DNA of 19,162 bases from Promethearchaeota archaeon (GCA_016839425.1 JAEOUI010000225.1:1-19162); one strand, 5' to 3'; positions 6,797 to 15,359 are shown, counted from the stretch's first letter. The notes: generated from the sequence alone by a model not told the origin. Made by a program: numbers and translations.

Positions 6797-8158
6797 ATGA
6801 GTATTCTGGATAAGGTCCTAAATATTTTAGAAGAACAGTATTTATGTTCACATTGTCTGGGACGCATGTTTGCATTGTTGGGCACCTCCACGACAAATTA
6901 TGAACGGGGGAGGTCCCTTCTTCTAACGCTCACTCTTGAGAATCATGCAATTTATCTATCGAGTGAAAAAGATATGATTCAAATCGCACTTAAAAACTTG
7001 AACTTACTTGCATTCAATGCAAGATTCGATCCCGCACGAAGAGTTCTGGAACAAGAAGGATTCAGTACGAACTTAGAAAAAGATAAAGAACCATGCTTTT
7101 TATGTAGAGATATTTTTGAGAAATCTTCTGAATATGTTGAAGCTGGTCTTAAAGCCTTGGAATCATTAGAATTTGAAAATTTTTTGGTTGGTACTAGTTT
7201 GAATCCCGAAATAATCAATAAAGAAGATAAATTCAAGTCAAAATACAATATATTAGAATCCGAATCTTTTAAAGGCCATTTTAATCGGGAAATTGGAAGC
7301 AAATTGGCATTGAAATTAAATAAACCATCTGAATTTAGCAATCCTGAAGTTACGCTGGTATATTCGCTTGATTATAATTCGTTTTCAATTGATTTGATTA
7401 CTAAATCTTTATTTATCAGTGGAAGATACAACAAACTCGTGAGAGGAATACCTCAGACTCATTGGGATTGCAGGACTTGTCAAGGAAGAGGATGCGAAAA
7501 ATGCGATAATACGGGAAAGCAATATCAAACGAGCGTCGAAGAATTAATTTCACCAGAATTTTTAAAACAATCCTCAGCACTTGGTACGAAATTTCATGGT
7601 GCAGGAAGAGAAGATATTGATGTAAGAATGCTTGGAGATGGTCGACCTTTTGTCCTCGAACTTGTTAGACCCCTTAAAAGAAATTTGAACTTATTTCAAA
7701 TTGAAAAAAAGACAAATAAGATGAATAAAAAGAAGATTAAGATAAGTCGATTGAAATTTTCTTCCAAAAAGCAGGTTGTTCAAATCAAGACTCAATCAGA
7801 ACATTCAAGAAAAAGCTATAGAGCTATTGGGCAAATTGATTCAAAATTATCAAAGGAAGAATTTGCTTTAAAAGTAAAAGAATTAAAAGAACGGGTTGTT
7901 GGGCACGAAATAAACCAGAGGACCCCTACGAGGGTTTCTCATCGTAGATCAGATAAATATAGAACTAAATTCATTTATAATATTGAAGCTAAATATTTAA
8001 AACCTAATCTATTTGAATTTTACATTGAAGTTCAAGGCGGTACTTACATTAAAGAACTTATTCATGGTGATGATGGAAGAACAATTCCCTCGTTTTCCGA
8101 AATATTTGGCGCACCCATGATGTGTAAGGAATTGGATGTAGTTGAAATTCTTCAATGA
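6797..8158 (+). CDS. pus10: tRNA pseudouridine synthase Pus10
   Basis: A 453-residue Pus10, which makes pseudouridine at tRNA positions 54 and/or 55 in archaea. N-terminal zinc-binding cysteines are present in two pairs (Y-L-C-S-H-C near 17/20 and P-C-F-L-C near 100/103), followed by a THUMP-type accessory region. Then comes the Pus10-typical C-R-T-C-Q-G-R-G-C-E-K-C-D-N-T-G-K-Q-Y segment (about 225-243). The catalytic core contains G-R-E-D-I-D-V-R-M-L-G (about 270-280), which includes the catalytic Asp, and the C-terminal Y-I-E-V-Q-G-G-T-Y-I-K-E-L-I-H-G-D-D-G-R-T. Length is normal. I chose ATG 6797; a TTG directly before it (6794) is an equally framed alternative. Its position upstream of L21e and Rpo4 is a common archaeal arrangement. 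Confidence 0.93.
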   Translation: MSILDKVLNILEEQYLCSHCLGRMFALLGTSTTNYERGRSLLLTLTLENHAIYLSSEKDMIQIALKNLNLLAFNARFDPARRVLEQEGFSTNLEKDKEPCFLCRDIFEKSSEYVEAGLKALESLEFENFLVGTSLNPEIINKEDKFKSKYNILESESFKGHFNREIGSKLALKLNKPSEFSNPEVTLVYSLDYNSFSIDLITKSLFISGRYNKLVRGIPQTHWDCRTCQGRGCEKCDNTGKQYQTSVEELISPEFLKQSSALGTKFHGAGREDIDVRMLGDGRPFVLELVRPLKRNLNLFQIEKKTNKMNKKKIKISRLKFSSKKQVVQIKTQSEHSRKSYRAIGQIDSKLSKEEFALKVKELKERVVGHEINQRTPTRVSHRRSDKYRTKFIYNIEAKYLKPNLFEFYIEVQGGTYIKELIHGDDGRTIPSFSEIFGAPMMCKELDVVEILQ

Positions 8159-8244
8159 TTCTTGATCATGTATTTTTAATAAAATTGATAAATTATCGCT
8201 CATTCAATTATCTATTATTGGATTAAAATAAGTACATTTGTTAC

Positions 8245-8250
8245 AAGGTG
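8245..8250 (+). promoter_or_regulatory. Ribosome binding site deciding the TTG start of L21e
   Basis: AAGGTG seven bases before TTG 8258 matches the complement of the archaeal 16S rRNA 3' end. No in-frame ATG or GTG lies near, so this site supports the TTG start. Confidence 0.6.
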
Positions 8251-8257
8251 TTTATAA

Positions 8258-8569
8258 TTGACATTACACAAGGGATATCGAAATAAAACCCGTAATAGAC
8301 ATAGAAAAAATGTAAGGACTAAGGGCCTTGGCTCAATCGAAAAATATTTAATTGATTTCGATGTTAATGCAAAAGTAGATATTATAACGGATCCTTCACA
8401 GCATAGACGTGGAATGCCCCATCGTCGCTATCATGGTAGGACGGGTACCATTATCGGAACTCGTGGACGATGTTACATCGTGAGCGTGAGATTAGGGCAA
8501 GCTACAAAAACTCTCATTATTGGAAAGGAGCATCTTAGGTTAAATCACGACTATATCAATAGAACATAG
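8258..8569 (+). CDS. rpl21e: Large-subunit ribosomal protein L21e
   Basis: A 103-residue basic protein matching archaeal/eukaryotic L21e: G-Y-R-N-K-T-R near the start, the central H-R-R-G-M-P-H-R-R-Y-H-G-R-T-G segment (about 49-63), and V-R-L-G-Q-A-T-K-T-L-I-I-G-K-E-H-L. It is a structural component of the 50S subunit. The start is TTG at 8258, supported by a Shine-Dalgarno-like AAGGTG at 8245-8250 and by full alignment with the family N-terminus. It leads the L21e-Rpo4 pair, 11 bases before rpoF, with which it is surely co-transcribed. Confidence 0.95.
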   Translation: MTLHKGYRNKTRNRHRKNVRTKGLGSIEKYLIDFDVNAKVDIITDPSQHRRGMPHRRYHGRTGTIIGTRGRCYIVSVRLGQATKTLIIGKEHLRLNHDYINRT

Positions 8570-8580
8570 GTGAAAAAGGA

Positions 8581-8946
8581 ATGTCTGGGCATAAATTAGA
8601 TGAAGAATTGGTTTCAATTCCAGAAGTAAAGGAAATAATGGAATCTGTAAAGGATAAAATCTTTGAAATAGATTCTGAAGAAGGAATGACTCATTTTCAA
8701 GAAATAACCTATAATTACGTGAATAAATACGCTAAGATGTCATCACAAAGCGCCAGAAAGATTCAGAAGCTTTTATCTGAAAAATACGAATTGGAAGAAC
8801 TCTATGCCGTAAACATCGTTAATATCGATCCTACTACGGTACCTGAGCTAAAAGTAATCCTTGAAAAATCTTTTAAAGGTAAATCATTAACTGACGACGA
8901 ATTACAGGAAATTTTATACCAAATCGAAGACATAAAAACTTCTTAA
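8581..8946 (+). CDS. rpoF: DNA-directed RNA polymerase subunit Rpo4 (RpoF, Rpb4 homolog)
   Basis: A 121-residue acidic protein with the RpoF/Rpb4 layout: S-I-P-E-V-K-E-I-M near residue 12, the central helical Y-N-Y-V-N-K-Y-A-K-M-S segment (43-53), A-R-K-I-Q-K-L-L (58-65), and A-V-N-I-V-N-I-D-P-T-T-V-P-E-L (75-89) followed by the HRDC-like C-terminal helices. Rpo4 pairs with Rpo7 to form the stalk of archaeal RNA polymerase. The ATG start is preceded by AGGTGA, which overlaps the L21e stop region, spaced about seven bases. The gene order L21e-rpoF-DUF655-ksgA is widespread in archaea and supports the call. Confidence 0.93.
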   Translation: MSGHKLDEELVSIPEVKEIMESVKDKIFEIDSEEGMTHFQEITYNYVNKYAKMSSQSARKIQKLLSEKYELEELYAVNIVNIDPTTVPELKVILEKSFKGKSLTDDELQEILYQIEDIKTS

Positions 8947-9003
8947 GATATTACAGTATTTTAATCCGCTTATCGCATTTAACTGATTTTTTACACCGAA
9001 GAA

Positions 9004-9011
9004 TTTATATA
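9004..9011 (+). promoter_or_regulatory. Putative TATA box for the DUF655-ksgA-methyltransferase operon
   Basis: TTTATATA within the 167-base gap after rpoF suggests a separate promoter for the downstream trio, with transcription starting near 9036 and a leader of several tens of bases before the ATG at 9114. Confidence 0.45.
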
Positions 9012-9113
9012 GATGTGAAGGCTTTAATTTTAATGAAAGTTTAGGTTTATTAATTAGAAAATATCAACTCGTAATGGTTTCGACTAAAATCAATATTAAG
9101 AGAAAGGTTTGGT

Positions 9114-9767
9114 ATGGAAAAAAGATATCAAGATCGATCCAAGAGGTCTTCTCAGAGGAGACCTTATCAAGACCGGGGTCCCAGAAAGAAAAGGCAATTT
9201 ATAAAAAAAGAGAGGGACATTGTAATTTTAGATATCTTGCTCCACGGGCACCCAGAAGAAAATAAACCAACTTGGGTTAAGGTTCCACTCGCTCAAGTGA
9301 TCACACTTCCTGATTTTGTTCTCTATGAAGTAAAGATAAATAAGGACTCGAGTATTAAAGTTCAAGAAAAAGGGACTTTCGAAAAATTCTTGAATGAAAA
9401 AAAAATAGGCGAAGTCATTAAAAAAATAGATTACAACGATCTCACACCTACTTCAAAAGCGATCATTCAACCTGTGCTTGAAGCGGAAGTTCAAAACTAT
9501 GAGGAGGAGTTTATTAATTTTTTTAATAATTCCACATCAATAACACCTCGAATGCACGCACTCAAGTTGATTCCTGGAATCGGACAAAAACACATGTGGG
9601 AGATTATTGAAGCCCGTCAAAAACAAAATTTTGGAACCTTCCAAGACATTGCAGATCGAACTAGCGTGGCACATCCAGCGAGGCAAGTAGCCTTGAGAAT
9701 TATTAAGGAACTTCAAAGAGACGGAATTAAATACTATCTTTTTTCTAAAACAAAACAGTACGAATAG
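9114..9767 (+). CDS. DUF655 family nucleic-acid-binding protein with helix-hairpin-helix
   Basis: A 217-residue protein of the archaeal DUF655 family. The first 33 residues are very basic and Arg/Gln-rich (likely flexible and RNA-binding). A beta-rich central region begins D-I-V-I-L-D-I-L-L-H-G (35-45). The C-terminal part holds a helix-hairpin-helix motif L-I-P-G-I-G-Q-K-H-M-W-E-I (152-164), a non-sequence-specific nucleic acid contact. Its biochemical role is not established. It is conserved between rpoF and ksgA across archaea, which hints at a link with ribosome biogenesis or RNA processing. The ATG at 9114 is preceded by AAAGGT (9103-9108). Only 5 bases separate its stop from ksgA. Confidence 0.88.
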   Translation: MEKRYQDRSKRSSQRRPYQDRGPRKKRQFIKKERDIVILDILLHGHPEENKPTWVKVPLAQVITLPDFVLYEVKINKDSSIKVQEKGTFEKFLNEKKIGEVIKKIDYNDLTPTSKAIIQPVLEAEVQNYEEEFINFFNNSTSITPRMHALKLIPGIGQKHMWEIIEARQKQNFGTFQDIADRTSVAHPARQVALRIIKELQRDGIKYYLFSKTKQYE

Positions 9768-9772
9768 TTCCA

Positions 9773-10630
9773 ATGAACTTGCAAGAAGTCAAAAGAGTTT
9801 TGAGCCAATTAAATGTGAAACCTAATAAAGCTAAGGGTCAAAACTTCTTAATTGACGATAAGATCGCTAATAAAATAATCCAAACTTCAAAAATTACGAA
9901 AGAACAAACGATTTTAGAAATAGGTCCCGGATTAGGTGCCCTTACTGAAAAATTATTGGAAGTCGCCAAATTTGTTGTTTGCATAGAGATAGAGGAGACA
10001 TTTTGTTCGTATTTATCAAAAAAATTCGATCATCATAATAACTTGAAAATCATCAATGCCGACTCCTTGAAAATAGTTATTCCACAACACGATAAATTAG
10101 TTTCAAATATTCCTTACAAGATCACGGGGCCTCTCCTTGAAAAATTCTTTTTTAGAAATGAATTTGCTCCTGGTACTATTACTATTGAAAAAAAAATCGC
10201 TGAAAGAATCTTGAACATTAGTGAGTACAAAAATACTTCGAGAATAGGAATAAATACTAACACATTTACAAATCCCACATATATCTGTGATATTTCTCCT
10301 CATGGCTTTTATCCCGTGCCAAATATCGCTCTCTCCTTGATACATCTTGAACCAAAAGGGAATCTAGATTTCTTTTTAAAAGATGTATCAACCAAAAGAT
10401 TTTTCCTTGAGTTTATTGCGGGAATAATGCCTTATAAAAATAAAAACATTGCAAATGCTATAGAACTCTTTTTTAAAAACCGTGCTCCTAAAAATACAAA
10501 AAAAGTTAACAAAGAAGAAATTCAAACTGTTTTAAAAGATAGTAATTTTGACAATAAGAAAGTCTTTTATTATAAACATTCTGAATTACTACATATTTGT
10601 AAAACTATTCATGATTATATAAATTGGTGA
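9773..10630 (+). CDS. ksgA: Ribosomal RNA adenine dimethyltransferase KsgA/Dim1
   Basis: A 285-residue KsgA/Dim1 enzyme, which dimethylates two adjacent adenosines near the 3' end of small-subunit rRNA using S-adenosylmethionine. Motifs: the N-terminal K-A-K-G-Q-N-F-L (19-26), the SAM-binding E-I-G-P-G-L-G-A-L-T (49-58), the acidic residue after N-A-D (D97), the catalytic N-I-P-Y (112-115), and F-Y-P-V-P-N near 183 typical of this family. The C-terminal small domain (about 200-285) is divergent and Lys-rich. The stop overlaps the next start (GTGA), and DUF655 lies directly upstream, so it sits inside a tight operon. Confidence 0.95.
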   Translation: MNLQEVKRVLSQLNVKPNKAKGQNFLIDDKIANKIIQTSKITKEQTILEIGPGLGALTEKLLEVAKFVVCIEIEETFCSYLSKKFDHHNNLKIINADSLKIVIPQHDKLVSNIPYKITGPLLEKFFFRNEFAPGTITIEKKIAERILNISEYKNTSRIGINTNTFTNPTYICDISPHGFYPVPNIALSLIHLEPKGNLDFFLKDVSTKRFFLEFIAGIMPYKNKNIANAIELFFKNRAPKNTKKVNKEEIQTVLKDSNFDNKKVFYYKHSELLHICKTIHDYINW

Positions 10631-11322
10631 TTTTCTTTCCAGAATTAAAAGATCCTATCATAAAAGCTTGCGACGATATGGTATATTATCCATCAGACGA
10701 TTCTTATCTCTTAGTGGATTACTTTTATTCGCATTCAACATCAGTATCTTTTGATGATATCAAATCAAATTCAATTCATAATATTTTAGATATGGGAACA
10801 GGATCGGGAATTATTGCACTTTCCTTTTTATTTCTCAAGCAAGCTCATGTTGACTTTAATCCTAAAATTTACGCATCGGATGTTCTTGAATCCGCTATAA
10901 ATTGCGCTAGAGTAAACGAAGGAGCAAATAATTTTCACGAAAAAATTGAATTTATATTGTCAGATCTCTTTTCAAATTTTCCAAATACATTAAAAAATTG
11001 TTTTGATGTGATTGTTTTCAATCCTCCTTATCTTCCCTCTTCAAAATTACTAAACAAAGCGGAAAAAAGCGATAAAGACTTATGCTGGGACGGTGGTTAT
11101 ACAGGGATAGAAATTCTGGGAGAATTCATTATTCAATCCAAGGAATACCTCCAAAAGGCAACTAAAGATGCACGAATATATTTTATTAGTTCGAGTAGGA
11201 CTGATTCAAATAAAATTACTACGATAATTGAAAAAAATGGATTCAAGCGAGAAATTCTTTGTAATAAACGATTTTTCTTTGAGGAATTATTTTTAAATCG
11301 ACTCAAATTACGAGAGTTTTAG
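10627..11322 (+). CDS. HemK/Mtq2-like N5-glutamine methyltransferase (release-factor-type)
   Basis: A 231-residue class I SAM methyltransferase. Motifs: Y-P-S-D-D-S-Y-L-L (about 21-29), the Mtq2/HemK-type N-terminal signature; the SAM loop L-D-M-G-T-G-S-G (54-61); and the catalytic N-P-P-Y-L-P (132-137), which in this subfamily binds the glutamine side chain. Archaeal members act on the GGQ motif of release factor aRF1, usually with the small activator Trm112; I infer the same here. I chose GTG 10627, which overlaps the ksgA stop as GTGA. A TTG three bases earlier is possible. The stop overlaps that of nurA on the other strand by a few bases. Confidence 0.88.
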   Translation: MIFFPELKDPIIKACDDMVYYPSDDSYLLVDYFYSHSTSVSFDDIKSNSIHNILDMGTGSGIIALSFLFLKQAHVDFNPKIYASDVLESAINCARVNEGANNFHEKIEFILSDLFSNFPNTLKNCFDVIVFNPPYLPSSKLLNKAEKSDKDLCWDGGYTGIEILGEFIIQSKEYLQKATKDARIYFISSSRTDSNKITTIIEKNGFKREILCNKRFFFEELFLNRLKLREF

Positions 11323-12596
11323 AATGGTCTTCGATTTCTTCTCTTCTCTTTTAGTTCAAATCCATTCTTACCCAACTGACGGGAAAGGTTATTCATCAAT
11401 AAGTTCACTTCTGAAGGTTTGAAAACAGCCCTTCTGTGTGCTTCAATCTGAGGTATTGGAAGTCCATAATTATCGTTCAAGCTAGCTATTGGAAGTAAAA
11501 TGGAAGAAATCATATCTGCTTTTCTTGATGCGTCTTCGTATTTCGTATTTTCATCGACAAAAAACTCAACTCTCGAAGGAGTATCGTTTTTTGCAGTTTT
11601 TAAATAAAAAGCGTAAAAATCTAATGGAAAATAATATGGAATTTCCTTCTTAATCCCTTCGTCTCGAATTTTATCTATTTCTCGTTTACAATTAAATATG
11701 CAGCTTCTTTCTGATTGGTTTAATATTCTATTAAACAAATCTATGTCAGAAAAATAGTTCATAACTTGTCGATAATTCTCCCGAGTGAAATCTTCTAATT
11801 TTGAATAGCTGGGCTTTAATAATTGAATGGCGTCCCTTAAGAGATTAGTTAATGCGGATGTTCTCGTATCTTTAATAGAACCTATCAAAAGAATTCCTTG
11901 GTTTTGGCAATTTGAATATAATCGAAGAAATTCTTTCAGTAATGCATCGTATTTCAGGCAAATGTCGGGATCTTTTGAAAAAATCAAGTTAATTGGCATT
12001 ACCAAGATCGTACCATCTATGACAATTATATCTATTTCGTGGTTCTTACTAATCATTTCGTTGAGCAAGTTAACTTCCATTCGCCTCATTTCCATTGAGG
12101 TCTTAGCATCGATCGCCATTTCGTCTTCATGAAGAAAATTCCCTTGGATTCTATAATTATTATATCCGCTCAAATCCGGATAATATTCAATGCCCGCCGT
12201 AGTATTCTTATAAAAGTGGTATTTAACCGCAATCGCCTTTAAAAACGAAAAATCCATGTTCATGTATTTCTTTATGACGGAACTACCATCTACGCTTACC
12301 AAGTTTAGACCGCTAATATTTGAAGTTTTAACCTGTTTTTTTAATAAATTCTCCTTTATATAAAATCCGGGAAAAGTAATAAAATCCGTGAAGTCTAGTA
12401 AATCCTTATTTTTTAATATTATATTCGAAAATTTATTTTTTATATTTTCAAGCTCTATTACTTCTTGTGCAATAACCTTTAAATCATTGAATAAGATTTG
12501 TTCCTTTGTGTGACCCTCCGATATATTTCCTCGTTCTGATTGGATTGGACTCGTACTATCTATAAGATTCTCTTTCAAGCTGTTTCCTTTTATCAT
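11319..12596 (-). CDS. nurA: NurA 5'-3' nuclease family protein
   Basis: A 425-residue NurA-domain protein, related to the archaeal nuclease that works with the HerA helicase in DNA end resection. The Mn-binding acidic motifs are visible: S-V-D-G-S-S (101-106, D103) and I-V-I-D-G-T-I (191-197, D194). L-I-G-S-I-K-D-T-R-T (about 236-245) corresponds to the basic 'SKxxR' segment, and H-R-R-A-V-F near 390 fits the C-terminal region. The N-terminal 40 residues are polar and poorly conserved. HerA, Mre11 and Rad50 are not in this window, whereas many archaea encode them beside nurA. The gene is convergent with the methyltransferase, and the two stops overlap. Confidence 0.85.
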   Translation of the reverse strand: MIKGNSLKENLIDSTSPIQSERGNISEGHTKEQILFNDLKVIAQEVIELENIKNKFSNIILKNKDLLDFTDFITFPGFYIKENLLKKQVKTSNISGLNLVSVDGSSVIKKYMNMDFSFLKAIAVKYHFYKNTTAGIEYYPDLSGYNNYRIQGNFLHEDEMAIDAKTSMEMRRMEVNLLNEMISKNHEIDIIVIDGTILVMPINLIFSKDPDICLKYDALLKEFLRLYSNCQNQGILLIGSIKDTRTSALTNLLRDAIQLLKPSYSKLEDFTRENYRQVMNYFSDIDLFNRILNQSERSCIFNCKREIDKIRDEGIKKEIPYYFPLDFYAFYLKTAKNDTPSRVEFFVDENTKYEDASRKADMISSILLPIASLNDNYGLPIPQIEAHRRAVFKPSEVNLLMNNLSRQLGKNGFELKEKRRNRRPF

Positions 12597-12809
12597 TGAA
12601 TTAGGATCTTTAAACTTTATAAGATAATAATTAAGAGTGAGGAAATTTACTGATTTACAAAAAATTGAAATGTTGCGAAAATGGTTTGAAATATTATAAT
12701 TATATTCGTTTTAAATCTGAATATTTGATTAAGGTTGATAGTGAATATTTAAATCTAAGTAGCCTATATGATAATTAATTTTGTCTAGTACTAATTAGAG
12801 TAAAGTGAA

Positions 12810-12819
12810 AAATATTTAT
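12810..12819 (+). promoter_or_regulatory. Putative TATA box of the small GTPase gene
   Basis: AAATATTTAT is centred about 25 bases upstream of the GTG at 12839, spacing that fits a leaderless archaeal transcript. The rest of the 242-base gap from 12597 holds only AT-rich sequence with no gene that I can see. Confidence 0.4.
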
Positions 12820-12838
12820 CATGCTTTAAAAAACGGAA

Positions 12839-13384
12839 GTGGAGCACATTACTGCGTACGATTACACATTTAAGGTCATGATGCTAGGAGACGCGTCTGT
12901 TGGGAAAACCTCCTTGACAGTGAGATACATATCGGGTACTTTCATGGAAGATCTCAAGCTTACAATTGGAGTGGATTTTTATTCTAAGGTCATACAATTT
13001 AAGGAAAAATCCGTAAAATTTCAGGTATGGGATTTTGGAGGAGAAAAGAGGTTTAGGTTTTTACTATCGCAATATTGTAAAGGTGCTAATGGAGCTTTTT
13101 TTTTGTACGATACAACCAATAAGACCTCTCTTGATCATTTATCTGAGTGGACTCAAATTGTCAGAGAACACGCCGGACCAATCCCAATAGTTTTAGTTGG
13201 ATCAAAATGCGACCTTGAAGAGAATAAGGCTGTTCAAGAAGAGGAAGGAAGAAAAAATGCTCAAAAATATCATTTATCTGGATTTATTGAACTTTCTTCA
13301 AAAACGGGAAAAAATGTTGCCGAAGCATTTGACCAGATGACCGTTTTACTGTTTAAAAATTACGCTCCAGAAGTTTTTAAATAA
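12839..13384 (+). CDS. Ras-superfamily (Rab/Ras-like) small GTPase
   Basis: A 181-residue eukaryote-like small GTPase, a hallmark gene class of Asgard archaea. All five G motifs are visible: G1 G-D-A-S-V-G-K-T-S (17-25), G2 T42 in L-T-I-G-V-D-F, G3 W-D-F-G-G-E-K-R-F (64-72), G4 G-S-K-C-D (121-125) and G5 S-S-K (153-155). It resembles Rab/Ras most, except that the G3 box has Glu (E69) where Ras has Gln61, preceded by F-G-G instead of T-A-G; G4 has Ser for the usual Asn/Thr. No cysteine lies near the C-terminus (ends PEVFK), so there is no prenylation signal. The start is GTG 12839, directly before the conserved Y-D-Y-T-F-K-V strand. The downstream acyl-CoA synthetase subunit begins 46 bases later. 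Its partner is unknown; the Roadblock-like protein at 5770-6735 is a candidate only by class. Confidence 0.92.
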   Translation: MEHITAYDYTFKVMMLGDASVGKTSLTVRYISGTFMEDLKLTIGVDFYSKVIQFKEKSVKFQVWDFGGEKRFRFLLSQYCKGANGAFFLYDTTNKTSLDHLSEWTQIVREHAGPIPIVLVGSKCDLEENKAVQEEEGRKNAQKYHLSGFIELSSKTGKNVAEAFDQMTVLLFKNYAPEVFK

Positions 13385-13430
13385 TTCTTAATTATAATAT
13401 TTAGCTAAACACACGGTTTTATACACTCAA

Positions 13431-14840
13431 ATGTCTGATTTAGAGAAATTATTCAATCCGAGAGCAATAGGAATCATTGGGGTCAACAGCAAACAATACG
13501 GCGGCGGTTATTTTCTAGACACATTGCTAAAAGGAGGTTACGATGGATCTATTTATATTTTCAACCCTCGCTTAAAAGGACGGATTTTAAGAGGTATTGA
13601 GGTTTTAGGCTCCATTTCAGAAGTTCCTGACGACGAACCGATCGATTATGTTATACTAGCCGTTCCTGCCGAGCAATGTCCAGAACTCTTAGAAGAAATA
13701 GGCAAAAAAAAAGTACCCTTCGTAACTGTTTTTACTTCTGGTTTTTCAGAAATTGGTAATATTGATTTAGAAAACCAGTTATTGGATATCGCAAGACAAT
13801 ATAACATCCGATTAATCGGACCAAATTGTATGGGTATCTTCGTTCTCAGGAGCAATGTTTCCATTTCACCGTATAATTTTCCGGGATATGGAGATATTGG
13901 ATTAATATTTCAATCGGGTGGACAAACCGTATTTTCTGCCATACGCTCACAATCAGTTTACGGAGCACCGTTTAGCAAGGCAATATCAATTGGAAATCAA
14001 ATCGACCTAAACTTTGTTGATTTTCTCGAATATTTCTTGAAAGACGAAGAAACAAATGTAATTGGAATGTATCTGGAAAACTTAAAGGGCAAGGAGATAG
14101 GCAGAAAGTTTTTTCAAATCGTCAGGCAACTTACTCTTGTAAATAAACCTGTTATAATTTGGAAAGTTGGTTATGGTGATTCCGCTCAAGAAGCAATACT
14201 GTCCCACACGGGAGGTCTTGCAGGATCGATGAAAATATGGGAAGCCGTTGCTAAACAAACAGGTGCTTTTTTAGTAAATAGTTCCAACGAAATGGTCAAT
14301 CTTGCGATGTGTTTTAGTCACCTCAAAGGAGTTAAATTTAATCGAAATATAGGCATAATTGGAATGGGGGGCGGGGTTTCAATTGAAGTTACCGATTTAT
14401 TCGAACGATACGGATTAAACATTCCAAAGATCGTTCCCGAAACGATTAATAAGTTTAAAACTTTCATTCCCGGAGTAAATACCATTTTTAGAAATCCATT
14501 AGATCTGGGTGGTTCGGGGGACGTTCCTTCCTTGTTATATAAATCGCTGATTACACTGGATTCAGATCCTAATATCTCTGCGGTTGTATTTATAAAAATG
14601 TACGATTTTAACGAAGAATTTCTTAACACCATTATAAAGACTCAAAAAGAAATGAAAAAACCACTATTATGCATCTCCGAAAAGATTTACGATGATATAG
14701 AAGATCACGCGAAATTATTAAAATTCAAGCAAGAAATGTTCAAGAGGAAGGTTCCCGTATTCGAATCACCAGAGTTAGCAGCGAGATCAATTCGAGCTTT
14801 ATGTGATTATAACGAATTCCTGAAAAAAAATTTAGAATAA
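13431..14840 (+). CDS. ADP-forming acyl-CoA synthetase (acetate-CoA ligase-like), alpha subunit
   Basis: A 469-residue alpha subunit of the NDP-forming acyl-CoA synthetase family, related to succinyl-CoA synthetase. The N-terminal CoA-binding Rossmann domain starts L-F-N-P-R-A-I-G-I-I-G-V (7-18), followed by I-G-P-N-C-M-G (129-135), I-F-Q-S-G-G-Q (169-175) and S-I-G-N-Q-I-D (186-192). The phosphorylated His is H259 in L-S-H-T-G-G-L-A-G-S. The family makes ATP from acyl-CoA, ADP and phosphate. The ATP-grasp beta subunit is not fused and not in this window, so it must be encoded elsewhere. Length fits stand-alone alpha subunits. It follows the GTPase by 46 bases on the same strand; whether they share a transcript is unclear. 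Confidence 0.88.
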   Translation: MSDLEKLFNPRAIGIIGVNSKQYGGGYFLDTLLKGGYDGSIYIFNPRLKGRILRGIEVLGSISEVPDDEPIDYVILAVPAEQCPELLEEIGKKKVPFVTVFTSGFSEIGNIDLENQLLDIARQYNIRLIGPNCMGIFVLRSNVSISPYNFPGYGDIGLIFQSGGQTVFSAIRSQSVYGAPFSKAISIGNQIDLNFVDFLEYFLKDEETNVIGMYLENLKGKEIGRKFFQIVRQLTLVNKPVIIWKVGYGDSAQEAILSHTGGLAGSMKIWEAVAKQTGAFLVNSSNEMVNLAMCFSHLKGVKFNRNIGIIGMGGGVSIEVTDLFERYGLNIPKIVPETINKFKTFIPGVNTIFRNPLDLGGSGDVPSLLYKSLITLDSDPNISAVVFIKMYDFNEEFLNTIIKTQKEMKKPLLCISEKIYDDIEDHAKLLKFKQEMFKRKVPVFESPELAARSIRALCDYNEFLKKNLE

Positions 14841-14859
14841 ATTGGTAAGACTTGATTCT

Positions 14860-15318
14860 TTATTGGTATCGTTTTTTATCAACAATATATACATAACCGT
14901 CTTCGTCCATTTTTCCAATATCACCAGTAAAAATCCAACCATCTTTCAAAACTTTTGCTGTTTCTTCAGGTTTATTCCAATACCCTTTCATTACTGAAGG
15001 GCTTTTAATCATTATCTCCCCTAATTCTCCCAAAGGCACGATCTTGGTGAAATCGTTTACATCTACAATCTTAAATTCTACATTTGGTAATGGCATCCCT
15101 ATAGATCCAAATTTTTTTATTCCTAATATCGGATTCATTGTGTAAAAAACGGCAGTTTCAGAAATGCTATGTCCTCTAAACTTTTGATATTTATTTTTAA
15201 TTTCAAGATTTTCGAATTCTATGGATGAAAGAACTTCAATTAGTAGCTCTATTTCATTTGAATCTTTAAAAATATCAACTTCCCCACTTTCCCCATTCTT
15301 TTGAACTATTTCTTTCAT
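14860..15318 (-). pseudogene. Remnant of a second AMP-forming acyl-CoA ligase
   Basis: A 152-codon open frame whose last two thirds match the ligase next door (15360-17054) over its adenylation-core C-terminal part: S-I-S-E-T-A-V (compare G-M-T-E-T-C-G), K-K-F-G-S-I-G-M-P, F-K-I-V-D-V, P-L-G-E-L-G-E-I-M, M-K-G-Y-W-N-K-P-E-E-T-A and T-G-D-I-G-K-M-D-E-D-G-Y-V. By eye about two thirds of residues are identical there. It lacks the N-terminal ATP-binding half (no T-G-G-T-T-G-x-P-K-G loop) and stops at V-D-K-K-R-Y-Q, just before the hinge and the lysine-bearing C-terminal domain. The first 45 codons match nothing obvious. It is therefore most likely a decayed tandem duplicate and cannot be an active ligase. 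Confidence 0.75.
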
Positions 15319-15359
15319 TTTATTAACACCATGTACTTATTTTGTATGTAAATCCAATC

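Noticed and set aside
9074..9265. 63-codon open frame overlapping the start of the DUF655 gene
   Set aside because: It overlaps a well-recognised gene in another frame, has Lys/Arg-rich composition expected from that overlap, and matches no family I know.
12839..14840. Functional link between the GTPase and the acyl-CoA synthetase subunit
   Set aside because: They are adjacent on one strand, but the 46-base gap is AT-rich and could hold a promoter; adjacency alone is not enough.
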